From Stichopus chloronotus (taxonomy: Eukaryota > Echinodermata > Holothuroidea > Aspidochirotida > Stichopodidae): 64,000 bases of DNA. The notes under the pieces are model-generated. The model saw only the letters and a program-made list of their open reading frames with translations, had not been told where the DNA came from and searched no databases. Positions within the stretch are counted from its first letter, which is position 1. The number at the start of each line of letters is the position of its first letter. Made by a program: the position numbers and the translations under genes. This document shows, in pieces, positions 1-12,300 of this stretch. The DNA lies in NCBI GenBank assembly GCA_021234535.1, contig CM037842.1, positions 22,321,106 to 22,385,105 of the forward strand, in the 5' to 3' direction.

Positions 1-1559
1 TACAGTTACTGCTTTTTTGATAACCTTATTTTTTTTACCTACTAAAAATTCCTTTTCATTTCTGCAATAGAATTTGCTCACGTATTAAATTTAAAGATAT
101 GCTGATGATTATGGAGTGACATTGAAAATGCAATTTTAATTGTATCGTACGTCTTTCTAAACATATATTGAGAAGGGGAAATCTTTTGAACTATTATCAT
201 AGAAGTCAATGTAGTTACTACCACACAACATCAGTCTTAATTCAGTCCAAGATATCCCACTGTGTTGTTTCGTTATTCACTTCGTCTCATATACACCTAT
301 CACTGTTGCGGGTAGCCGGTCGTGTGAAAGCAACATAAAACGTTGAAAGTACAACGTTCACAATCTCTTAAAAAATTCGAGTAAATATGTGTGTGGTGAT
401 GTTAGTCCTCAACAAATAGCTTAGAATATGCGTGGTAACAGTCTCATCACCAATTGGCATTAAGACAGATTGAATAATCATGAGCCTATTTGATAATTTA
501 TCTTTGAGGGAGATGAAACCGAATTGAAGGTAAGAGCATCACCCACGCAGAATCATCCCTGTGTTACTGACGTTTATTTCATGGAAATGATGAAAAAAAA
601 AACGAATGTAATCAATGGCTCCGAACATCTCAGAGTTAACATAATTCTGAAATATTAATGCCATCATCATCTGTCTGGCGAGAAGTCTGTCGTATATTTC
701 TTCGATCATTTCCATAGGTAGCACATACCTTGCAGTAAAAGTGATGTACATCAACATGATAGTTATTGCATATGAGGCTGGTTGGTTTAAGTCGCGTTAT
801 TTTTACAACAGTATACTGTAGGCTGTACAGCATTTCAGTAAAATTACATTGAAAAGGCGGCCAGTCGGGTCAGGTCACAAAGCGTTATCTGCACAGTATC
901 GGTTTGTTGGGGTAAATTCGAATAGTTTTTGAGGTACCTTGAGTAAATTCGATAGAATAGTTTATTGATTTGTAACTTACAAGGAGAAAGAATTACAAAG
1001 ATAAAGGCCTTGTTGTTGGGCCGACGTATACGTTTGAGAATCAATGGGTCTGTTTTTGTTTTGGGGGTAAATAGTATCTGAATTCTGCCTTCTTAGTCAA
1101 CAATAGCAAACCCTTGTGTCTCTTAGTAAACATACGGTTCAACTACCAGACCTCTGTCTTATCTTACATGTATTATTTTATGTCTAAATTGTGTTTTTAA
1201 AATATGTTATATCATTGCTATGTTCTCTTTAATCGGTCATTGCTGTTGTTACTATCATGAGCTGCTTGCCTCATGTACTGTCTTTATTGTAATACCTAGT
1301 CGTCATTTTGTCTTTATCTGGAAGGATGGTTGCATATAACTCATTACCAATTACTAAGTTTAAATATTTAATTTTGGCAGTCTGTTCCTTTATATCATTC
1401 TCTGCTTGTTATATCCATGTTTTCGTATTATTTCATAGTATCTTTTTCTCTCTGTTAAAGCTCTCCTTCGACAATTAAACTTGACCTGCTGTCAATTTGT
1501 TCGTTTTTGTGTTTCTTAATGGTCATCTTATTATCCGCTTATATTCTGCTATCATTAAG
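1..1559. other. AT-rich gene-free stretch
   Basis: No coding exon, RNA gene or recognisable transposon domain is visible on either strand. The short open frames here (for example minus 539-757 and 844-1044) have no recognisable motif and no convincing splice context. From about 1380 the composition becomes pyrimidine-rich and grades into the minisatellite that follows. Confidence 0.5.
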
Positions 1560-3420
1560 TCTATCCATTTATCACCCTTTCTGGGTTTTTTTTTATCTCC
1601 CATTCCTACCTATCGTCTATTTTTATTTATCTCCACTAGTTTCATCCATTTCTCCCTATTTATCGCCTATTTCTATCTATATATTTATCGTCCACCTCTA
1701 CGTCTGCATTTTCCACTTCTGTCTATTTATCTCCCATTTCTACCTGTTTACCGTATATTTGTAGTTCTGTATCATCACTTTTTATCTGTTTACCACCCAT
1801 TTTTATCTGTTTACCGTCCATAAGTACCTTTGGTAAATTTTTATTTATTTGTCATCTAGTTGTATTAATGTATCGTCCAGTTTTATCTATTTATCGTCCA
1901 CTATTACCTCGTCACCATCTATTCTATCTATTTATTACCCCTTTCTGTCTTTATCGCCCGTTCCTATTTATGTCCATTTCCATCTACGTATCATCCACGT
2001 CTGTCTATTTATCACCCATTTTTATCTATTTATCGGACATTTCTACCTATTTATGATAGTCCACTTCTACTTATTCATCGTGAATTCCTATATATTTATA
2101 GTCTATTTATCTATCTATTAATCGTCCAGGTGTACCTACTATTTATTGTCCATGTTTAGTTCTATCTATTCATCTTCCACTTCTACCTTACCTATTTATC
2201 ATCCATTTCTGCCTATTTATTGCCCATTCATCATCTAGCTCTACCTATTTATTGTCCATGTCTATACATTTGTTGTCCAGTTCTATTTATCGCCCATCTC
2301 TTCCTCTCAATCCTTATTTTCTATTTATCTCCCTTTAATACTATTTATCATCCACTTGTACCACTAGCCTAATCATTCATTTCTATCTATTTTTCACCCA
2401 CTTCTATCTATTCATCGCCTCTTTTCCTCTTCATCGTCTTCACCATCTATTTATCTTCCTTGTCTATCTATTTATCTTTATGCTCTATCTATTCGTCGTC
2501 CACTGCTACCTATTAATCATTAACTTTTATTTATTCATCGTCTATTTTATCTACTTATCGTCCAGGTATAATTATCGCCCATTTCTGCCTCTTGATAGTC
2601 CTTTTCTGTCTATTTATTTCCATTTCTATCTACTTATCATGCCCTTGAACTACTCAATTTATCGTACACTTCTACCTATTTATCATGCAGCTCCATCTAT
2701 TAATTCTACATTTGTACCTCTGTAACGTTCTTTTCTATTTATCGCCCATTTGTTATCAATTTATTACATATTTCTGTCTATTTATCTTCCATTTCCATTT
2801 ATTTATCATATTTTTGTACCTATTTATCGTCCAGTTCTATCTATTTATCATCCAGTTCTAACTCTTTATCGTCCAGTTTTATCTATGTATCGTCCGTACA
2901 TATGGTCCATATCGTATATATTGTCCATTGCTATCTATATATCTGCCGTATCTATTTGCTCATCATCCACTTGTACCACTTTATCATCAATTCCTATTTA
3001 TTCTTCATGTCTGTCTATCAATCGCCCATGCATCCATTTCTGGCCGTTTATCGTCCAATTTTGTCTATTTGTCGTCCGATTCTGTTCGCGGTCTCTTTAG
3101 CGGTCCTTCTATTTATCGTCAATTTCTGTCAATTTATCCCACACTTATATCCATTTATTGTCCATTTCTATCTGTTTATCTTCCAGGACTATCTCTTTAT
3201 AATCATCTATTCATATTTTTACCTATTTTCGCCTATTTATCATCTGTTTCTCCTATTTATCTCCATTTCTATCTATTTATCGTCCATTTCTACCTCTTTA
3301 TCATCCATTTCTGTTTAGCGTCCAGTTCTATTTATTTCGCGTCCGTTCATAGCTATTTATCGCCCACTTATATCTCTTTGTCATCCAATTCTAATACCGT
3401 CCATTTCTACTTATTTATTT
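1560..3420. repeat. Degenerate ~22-bp minisatellite, about 1.9 kb
   Basis: The whole stretch consists of diverged head-to-tail copies of a unit close to CATTTCTATCTATTTATCGTCC, roughly 22 bp, with frequent point changes and small indels. Variants such as CATCC, CACTTCTACC and CAGTTCTATC alternate. Several frames stay open on the plus strand and read as SIYRPFL- or YLFIVHF-type peptides. These are consequences of the repeat, not genes. The core TATCTATTTATC suggests it grew from a (TATC)n tract. Confidence 0.85.
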
Positions 3421-3714
3421 CTATTAGTATTTATGGTAATTGTTACCCCTCTGCTGGCTTAAGCTGTTTCTAACTTATTCTGTTTTCTTTATGGTCAATT
3501 GCTGTTTCTGTTTTTTTCTTTTCACTATTGTTATGTTATCTGTTTTGATTGTTATTTCTAATTGAATTTTGTCTTTGTTATTAGCATAATATATTACCGC
3601 CACTATTATCACATGTTTCATTTATGTTTTACGGCTTTTACTATTCTTACATTGGTTATATTCTTATTTACTATTTTTTATTTATATTATTATTAGGTGT
3701 ACCAAGATTGTGTA

Positions 3715-4140
3715 TCAGTTTTATGTGTTTTTCGTGTTTCTTTCCGGGTTCCTCTTGTCTCTTTTATTTTTGTTTGTTTCTTTGTATTATGTTATATTAT
3801 GTTGTGAAGGGTAAGAAGGCTTAATGATATATGCATTGCAATGTTCGTCTGTGGGCACATTTGAAATGATAACATACTCTAACTTATCAGGAATATTATT
3901 ACTGCTATTATTATTATTCTTATAGGTGTATAACGACTTTATATCATTTTCTGGGTGAGTTTTTTCTTTCTTTTTTTTTTTTTTTTTGTTTCTTTCCTGT
4001 TCCACTTCTCTTTGCCTTTTTTGTGTTTGTGTGCAATATTCCTACAGTATGTTGTGAAGGTTATGAAAGCTAAATGATGTATATTGCGTCTTTCGTCTGT
4101 GCATATATGAAACCTTAATATTCTTTAACGTGTCAGGAGC
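3715..4140. repeat. Two diverged ~250-bp direct repeats
   Basis: A T-rich segment followed by TATGTTGTGAAGG, a TAATGATATATGCATTG-like stretch and CTTATCAGGA-like sequence occurs around 3720-3895 and again around 3965-4138. The second copy is shortened and diverged. The landmark TATGTTGTGAAGG lies about 250 bp apart in the two copies. This appears to be an old tandem duplication adjoining the minisatellite. Confidence 0.55.
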
Positions 4141-7100
4141 AGGTAAATCCTGTTCCGTTTCATCAAGCAAATTCAAACGAGTCACTGGACCGAGTCATAT
4201 CTCTTTTCACATGATAACCAGTTTGACTTGCTAATACAACATATCACCATACACTACACATATGGATAAACCATAGAATAAGTATAGTGTTGACAAAATG
4301 CTATTTGGAGTTGATGCAAACTTACGAACGTAGTCACGGATTCTCCTGTCTGTCTGCTAATATTTCCATTAAAGCTGGTTAAAACAAGAACCTAAAATAG
4401 TTAAATCTAGTATTAATCAAACCGTATTGGACTGTAATGCACTACACATTTCAAATATATTATTTTCGATTAAATTGTTTGTCAGTTTATAAAGTAATTC
4501 CTCAAGTTTAAAACTCTACAGATAAAACTAATTGGTTTTCATTTTCCAGGCATTCTTTCATACCTCATAATGTCGGAAAGAGAGTGTCTATAGCTAAGTC
4601 ATACTCCTACTCATTTTCATTGCGCTATGCATTTATGAAACTTCAAAAGTTATCATAGCCATATCTTTAACGGTCTTAAAGGTTTTAAAGGTCCCAAGAT
4701 AAAAGATGTACGTTTATACAATACATACACGCGTAACTTTAGAGCATATTGTGTACAATTACAGGAGCCTATTAAAGACAGCACTGTCTATAACACTTCC
4801 TAAGCTGTAAAAGTTAATACACGCATCTTCCCTCTTAAATATGAGTTCAGTTTCACTGATGGAAAAACCACCTCATTTTATTGGTGTCCCTGTATCTTTT
4901 AATATCATCAGTACGTCAAATTGTAATTTATGGCCAGTGCTGTGTCACATTGCTCATAAATATTGACAGTGTGCTATATTGCCTTCATTATAACCAATTA
5001 TACGAGACAACATGTATGTGGCCACTGTGGGTAAGTCTTCCAATTTAGTATGATATAATAGAATAATAGTATGATAAATGGCGCAATAAGTAGAAGATTA
5101 AAGGTAGGGTGTTGAGGACAAAATACATACTAGCAACAGAAAGAAAGGAGGATAAATCATTTCAACCCCCCCCCCCGGCTCAAAATACATCTTAACATGA
5201 CATTTATGTTTAACAAAGAGAAAAAGCCTATTTTCGATTTGTTATGCAGACGCAATGTTTAGTTTTGTAACTTTCATGATTTTTCCCTAAAAGCTGAAAT
5301 TCAAATTATATGTTTTGTGGAGTAATATTTTATTTCTTTCTTTTTCTTGACAAACCATGGATCAAGTCTGTAACGTATCCTTTGGTAAACTTACCAGCCT
5401 GTATTCCTCGAATCCGATTCATTCCTTCCAGAACATGATTCTATTTTTGTCATAAATACGTATAATCAGTTATTTAGATGAACTATAATGACACACAATG
5501 AAAGAAAAAATGAAGATCAAATTTTGTGGTATCTTCTATGAACTTTTTATAATTGGTACCTTAATAAGTCTAATACACGTTAGAATGTCCTTCAGAAGTT
5601 CAATAAACGTAGCTATAGCCTATGTAATCATCTCTGACAAGGCATCTACAACGGTGTAACTGAGAAAGGAATAATAACAGTGGTAAAGCAATTTAACCGC
5701 AAGAAACTACAAAAACGAGAGGCAAAAAAAGAATTCCAATATTCAACCAACATTCATGATTTTGAGTGAATTTCTTCAAGGTATGATATTATCTCAAAGG
5801 AAAAAATCTGAATTCACCCTAAAGCCAAATAAAACCACAGAAAGTAATCACAACCACAGACAGAAAAGGACAATAACATTACAATCATACTTTTGATTTT
5901 CTTTTCATTTTTTATATGTTTTACTTAATCTGTACAATTATGGAATAATTACCACCAAGTGAAATTAAGAATTCAATACAGAGTACTGTTTGTTTCTTCG
6001 TTTGTTTGTTGCTTTTTTGTTACGTAGTCATATTCTATAGTATACAAGCCGCAAATAGCTGTCAAAATAATGTCTTTAACTGTGTTCATCTTTTCATTAC
6101 TGTTTGTACTTTTTCTTTAACAAACGTTAGAATATAGTTCTCAGAAATTAAAGGACAGCTCTGTTTTTGTGGCCAAAAGAGTGACATCTTGGCGATTACA
6201 GCCATGTCATGCATCGTCCAATGTTTCGCCAAGGATTCTTTCCCCAACATATTATTCATGAACCTACAGAACGTCCATTAATATTATATCTGTACAAGTT
6301 ATAAATGTAATGATTGTTTTAATAATCACAAATATCATTTTATTCCCATTTTTATTTTATCTTATTTGTGCGTCTTTGTGCTAAGGAAGGAATGCATTAG
6401 AGATATATTCACATCCATACCATGTTGTATAGCACTGTATATAAGATTCCAATTATATTATATAGATATTTCAGTAGATAGGATAGCTCGTCATAGGATA
6501 CAGAATCTCTAACTAAGAATACAAATTAGTTTCTGTCCTGAAACTCCTGAATTTCGAGTAAATTGCTCGTCGTCAAGCCCGTGATGCAGTCACTAACACC
6601 AGCAACATCATTACTACCAACAATAAAAATACCAACTAGGAGGAGTAAGGAGCTTCTACTAAACATGAAAGTAAATACTTGTAGTGAAATTTAATTAAAA
6701 CTACAGTCGCGAATTTGTTTTTTAAAAATGTATTTAAAGCTTTATTGTAATTTCCAATCCACTTGTCTTACATTTAATTCTTACAAATTTAAAATGAAAA
6801 CAAACACCATAAACCTCAGTACCGCCCCCCCCCCCCCTCATGCCAACCACTCCACATTCATCACCTGCTCTATCCCTTCAAGTCCATGTGACTTGATAGG
6901 CCTATATAAAGGTCCATGAAATAGCCTAAAATTTTCTGATATTTGTGGACTTGATGGTCCTTTTCTAAATGTTAGTGTTTAATCAAATCAATATAAAATT
7001 GATTATGAAAGTTATCAAAATAGAACACAATGTCATATAGTGCGCTTATCGTTTGATCTCTCATTAATCAAAAGCGAAGACAAAGTCAAAAGCGAAGAAA

Positions 7101-9320
7101 TAAAAAACATCCAAGAATATATATTTGTATGATATTTACAAGGTTAGGAGGCACAGAGGGCAGAGAAAATCAAAGCAATCCCAAACCAGGAAATTGAGTG
7201 ACACATAATCTAGGTATAAGCCCAGTCGACTTGATGAGTGAAGGAAAAATCTTCGGGTAAAATGTTTACGTGACAAACTCATGAATATGAGGAGTTTTCC
7301 GATGCACAAAATGGCGGCATTCCTCTTGAAAAAAGTTTACTGATAAATTTCGTTGTCGTTAATTAAACATGATTTACATTACACCCAGTCTATTGAGTTT
7401 CTTGTGACCGGTAGAAGGTGTCAGGTGAGCGGAAACAAATCTTACACCTGAGCGAAATTCGTCAAGATATTTACTAAGTCCTCAAAGCGTTGATTTCAAA
7501 AGGCAAATATTGTACAACGAAAGAGGTTGTATTATTCTTCGTTAACTTGAAAAGTTCAAATGTCTTTTTATTATCACTTCATTTTTATTTTATTTTAATT
7601 ATGGCCCACCGAGGCTCAACATATCAAGTTTAGAATATAATGTAAACATTCGTAATTACTTGATATTCAGTTCCACACTCTGCTGTTAGCAATGTAAAGT
7701 GCCGTTCTGATATTATAATAATTAAGTCCGAATGATCCAAATATATTTACATTGTAAATCATGACATATATTTGAAGCACACACATTTTCTGCAATTCAT
7801 AAATTATGCTTCTCAGCATTTACAAGATAGTTCATGCTAATATCAGTAAATTGCGATCATGTTACAAAATACAGGATTTGGGAGTAACCGTAAACTGTAT
7901 ATACTTTAACCTATTATTTTGTCTCTTACAAAAACCTGATACACAGCCCCTAAAACCTTATTGAAAATAAATTGTGCGATGCACTAACTAGTTTGTTCGT
8001 AACTGTAACTTTTGTGGTCCTTCCACTGCACGTAACTTCTCCTTGGCATTTTTTATGTATGTAAATAAACAAAGTAATGTATTATGAAACCTGCATCCCT
8101 CGATGTGACAGCAATTTACCTTTCAATTTTGCCGCCATTTCTTACCTTGTAACAACTGTAAGATAAACTCTCTTTGTCCCTACAACATGGAGCAACCTCA
8201 CTTAATGTTCTGAGATTGAGTCATTTATTGCACCTAATTAATGTACTCTACTTTTAATATATGCATATATTCATTAAGTTGGATCATACTGTGAATATAA
8301 AATATAAATATGACTCAACTTGAGCAGTAACTTCTTTTACTGTGCTGTAAACAGTCTTACATTGTTAGCACTTTAAATGTTATTGGTTGTAGTTATATTC
8401 GTGAATTATTGGAACGATGTTACTTTATTCTGCAGTTCTTCACTAAAGTGAACTATAAACATGAGCCCCACGTGTACATCGAACGGAACAATCTATTTAA
8501 AAACAACCCAAAGTTTGGTAAACTATTCTTTCAAGGAACAAATAAAAATTTCATTTTTTAAAACTCACATTAATCTGTTTTCGTCGGATTATATGCCCTT
8601 TTTGGTTAAACGTCCAGTCTAGGAGCCATTTTGAACTGCAATCATTGCAGAATGTATATCCATGTTGACGAAAGACCAATAAGATCAGTAGGTATAAAAT
8701 CTTTCTTAGTATACTTAATATTACTAAGCTATAAATATAACCAGTGCATATTACTGTAGGTGATTGAACGAGATCTGGATGACTATATACCGTTCACTCT
8801 TTATATCGGAATTGATTTATGACAGAGATTACTGTGCAGTTAATTATCATATCTTGCGTATCTAGCTGAAAACCTGCTCTTTGTTATGGCACATACAACT
8901 GTCTATTAAGTTGCCGCTATCCCATTTTATTAGTTAGAAATATTAGTATTATCAAAGAAGAAAACAAGCCTTGATAATTCCTTTGTGGAGATCAAATATC
9001 TTGCGAATAGAAACAAAATCCCAAGAAAGTTGCTCAAGCAAGATAAAATCAAACGGCAGTGTCAATGAATGTCTCATTTTCAAATGCATTATTACTTGTC
9101 TCCTCTCACATGTGGTGTCTAATTTGAACTCGATAAATAGATCAGCTAGGGAGGTTATTTCAATTTCATTTACTTTACTTTCACATACACACACCTTCGA
9201 CTAAGAGTTTAATTAGTTTGCCAGAGTTCCATTTAAGCTTACATGATGTTTATATTCCACATTGCATGCGTGCTGAATGATGATGATGATAGGTACACAT
9301 AAAATGAATATAAGACTGAC
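4141..9320. other. AT-rich stretch without supported genes
   Basis: No exon with domain evidence is seen. The stretch holds a C-homopolymer at 6825-6837 and scattered short open frames. The minus-strand frame 8952-9194 has no recognisable motif. An AAAATGGCGGC motif (YY1-like) lies near 7307, and its reverse form GCCGCCATTT lies near 8131. Neither can be tied to a gene. Confidence 0.5.
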
Positions 9321-9324
9321 TCAC

Positions 9325-9385
9325 CTCTGGTAGCCGTCGAGCAACTGAACAGTATGCTAATAATAACATACCACATCTTCATCAT
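9325..9385 (-). CDS. Candidate exon encoding a signal peptide
   Basis: On the minus strand, ATG ATG AAG ATG opens a 20-codon frame reading MMKMWYVIISILFSCSTATR. It has a hydrophobic core flanked by a basic start and small residues, as in a secretory signal peptide. The frame runs directly into G|GTGAGT, a consensus splice donor (exon end 9325, phase 1). Upstream, a pyrimidine-rich run ends in CTCACAG just before the ATG, so this may be an internal exon carrying the start codon. I could not find the following exon at lower coordinates, so the protein is unknown. It could be an isolated chance match. What is seen is the frame and splice signals. That it is a secreted protein is inference. Confidence 0.35.
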
Positions 9386-9389
9386 TTCT

Positions 9390-12300
9390 GTGAGCTACAA
9401 ATGGTCATCAAGAAAAAGAAAGAAAGCCTCAAAATGGATTATCCTCGGTGATACAAGGATTATTGCGGAGAGGTTGGAGACAGTTCAATGTAGATATATA
9501 TCATCCATTTACCTCAGTATGGGTTCAGTAAACACACCAAAAAGAAAAAAAAAAAGAAAAGGAAAAATGTTACAGATTCAGCGACAAATCAACATAGCTT
9601 CTGTCTGATATGTGATTGTGTGATAACGAACAATTATATGTATATTTTAACATACAAGATATCAGAAGATTATGTAATATTGATACGTTCTCCGTGGTAT
9701 TTATGTATATACCATTATTATAGTTTCTAATTGACAAACAGCCTACACTGTAAGACTACATTAGGCAACGACAACGTTACTGTTCGTTCCTCATACAATG
9801 ATGGTAAATTTTATTGTTTCGTTGGATTTGTTAAAAAATTGTTTGGTCTATACCTTTAAAGCGTCTTTCTGCACTTAGACTATCACATTAAAAATGATAA
9901 TTTCAAAGATAATTACGACTTACTTTTAAGTTGAAATACGACGGCAGAAATCGAAGTAACAATCACCACTTGATGATGATAAGTGAGAAAAGAGAGAAGA
10001 ACAAGGATGAGAGTATAACGAAGATATGTCACATTAAAACTCCGATCACAGCTTCCTTGTTGCTAATGTCCTATGCAGTGATAACGAACCTCCAGTGAGC
10101 AGTCGCTGGCATCTGTCGCTCTATAACATCACGAAATCAATGGAGCGATGACAACCAAAATATATCGTCCATGATCAATAACGAATGTACTACTGCACGT
10201 TAATATGGTAGGAAAAGGTATTAAACCGTAAATTCACACCAGAGTTCTGAAATGTTCCATGATCAAAGATCACACAACCAAATGGGTAGACGAAGAATTT
10301 TGTTATTGTTCGGTAATTTAGGAAATGACAGTAATGATAATAACGGTAACAGTATTTTTCGCGTTACGTTTAGCCGACTACGAGAGAGAACACCGTGAAG
10401 CAATATGCAGTGGTAACTTCAGTACTGTTTTGTGGTAGTAGTTCAGTTAACATTTGAAGAAGGATAAAAAAGCAGGCAGACGACAAAGCGATCCTCACAA
10501 CCTCCGCTAAGAAACCTTTTGCCTTTTGCGTTACCAATCCAAGCTCGAAATTTGACGAACGATACTCAAACAGATAGGTTCCTGTTAAGCTTTTGAATAA
10601 TTGAATTTAGAGGCTACTTTATATTCATTGGCTAGGTATCCCAACGGGAAAGTATATCCCCTTCACGCGTGAAGCGTAACACATACTAGGCCAATATAGC
10701 AATGCAAGAATATATGTATATATAGATATATATATGTATATATTCATATGTGTGCATATAACCATGTCCTCGTCCATATGGGGAAACCCATGGAGATTAG
10801 TAAAGTCCGGTTAATAAATAGGAAATTGAAGCAGGTGTGTATGACTTTATAAGACAGTGATGAGTGTATTTTGATGTAATTTGACTGTTTTATTGTCTCT
10901 CTCTCTCTCTGTCTCAGTGTATGTGGTACTGGGAAAGTTGTTGCATCATTCGTATACATGCGCGGTAACCTCCTTGTTACGTTATTCGCGTAATTCACGA
11001 GCAGAACCAATCAGTGCCAACCATTTGCTTTTAGTCGCCCTTCCTATGTTTAGTCCTTTTGCTCTTCAACTAGCAAAACTTTCTACTAAATATTTAGCGA
11101 TGGCAATTTAAAGAGTAGTAGTTTGATTTTGTTATAATGAATAATTTTATCGCTAACAGTATCGAAAGAAAAAAGTATTGAAACGAAGCTGTGGTAGTCA
11201 ATTCCGATCATGATTACGATTGTGTAAAGGCAAAGATAATCAGAAAAATCATCCCGAGTTGATTTTTCTTTGTATTATACTTCGCACCTTTAAATTCTTT
11301 CTTTTTCTTACATCTATTACTATTAGTAAAAACGACGAGAACGAGTGACACCACAAAAGAGATATGAATCGTTGGTATGTAACAATATCAATTAACATGG
11401 ACAAAATGTCAACTCAAAAGTCACCTTCAGTGTTTAGGTTAATGCCTTATTTTTAATTGGCTACTCCTTTTATGGAAAAGAGTTTTTTTTTGTAATTTGT
11501 TGCAATTTATTCCATATTACAACAAATTGGATACATCAAGTAAAAGTTACGGTACACGTGTAGAAATGACCTTAGTGTGACAGCTTTGCATGTGAGTGAG
11601 CGTGTGAGATGCAACAATAACAACAATCCAATGATTCTTATAATTTACGGTCTATATAAATAATAATTATACAAACTAAATTCATATATGTTATAATATG
11701 TAATGATACAACAAATTACTTTTTATGTTAGCCTACATACAACCTGGGCTTGCACTGTGTCGTATGGCTAGTGCAGCATTTGTTGCAGTAATTTCATGCT
11801 GCTTTAGTGTCAAAGTGTGTAAGTAAATAAAAGTTATTGTAAAAAGGTAAAGTGAGCTGTATGACAGCCTTGTATCCAAGTAAAGATACGACCAGAACCT
11901 CTATTTTAATACGTCATACATTCAAAACCTTCTTGTAATTCAAAGAACACCAAGAAGTTACTTATTTACAAAATACCCTCATAGGACCACGTGGAGATAT
12001 GATGTCTGTGACAGGTGAAATATGAACGATCTTTCTGATAGCCATCTCCTACAAAGAGAAAGGTTAAAATATTTCAGAGAAACAATATTTCTGTTGGAAA
12101 TAATAGAAAGAAAAAACATTAATTTATATTTCGTAAATAATGGTACGCTTCATATTACCTGCCAAGAATATAATGCTTTCATAAAAGAGATATTTAATTA
12201 CAACTTGGAACATTAAGCATCACAGGTGTATTTCACCTCAAAAGCGCATGCTCATTGGTGTAAATTAATGTATGTTGTACTGCACAGACCCCAATGACAC

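Noticed and set aside
2928..3473. 181-codon plus frame
   Set aside because: Wholly within the 22-bp minisatellite, with no domain and overlapping equally open frames.
8952..9194. Minus frame downstream of the signal-peptide exon, tested as its second exon
   Set aside because: The nearest acceptor (CTCTTAG) joined in the required phase meets a stop within a few codons.
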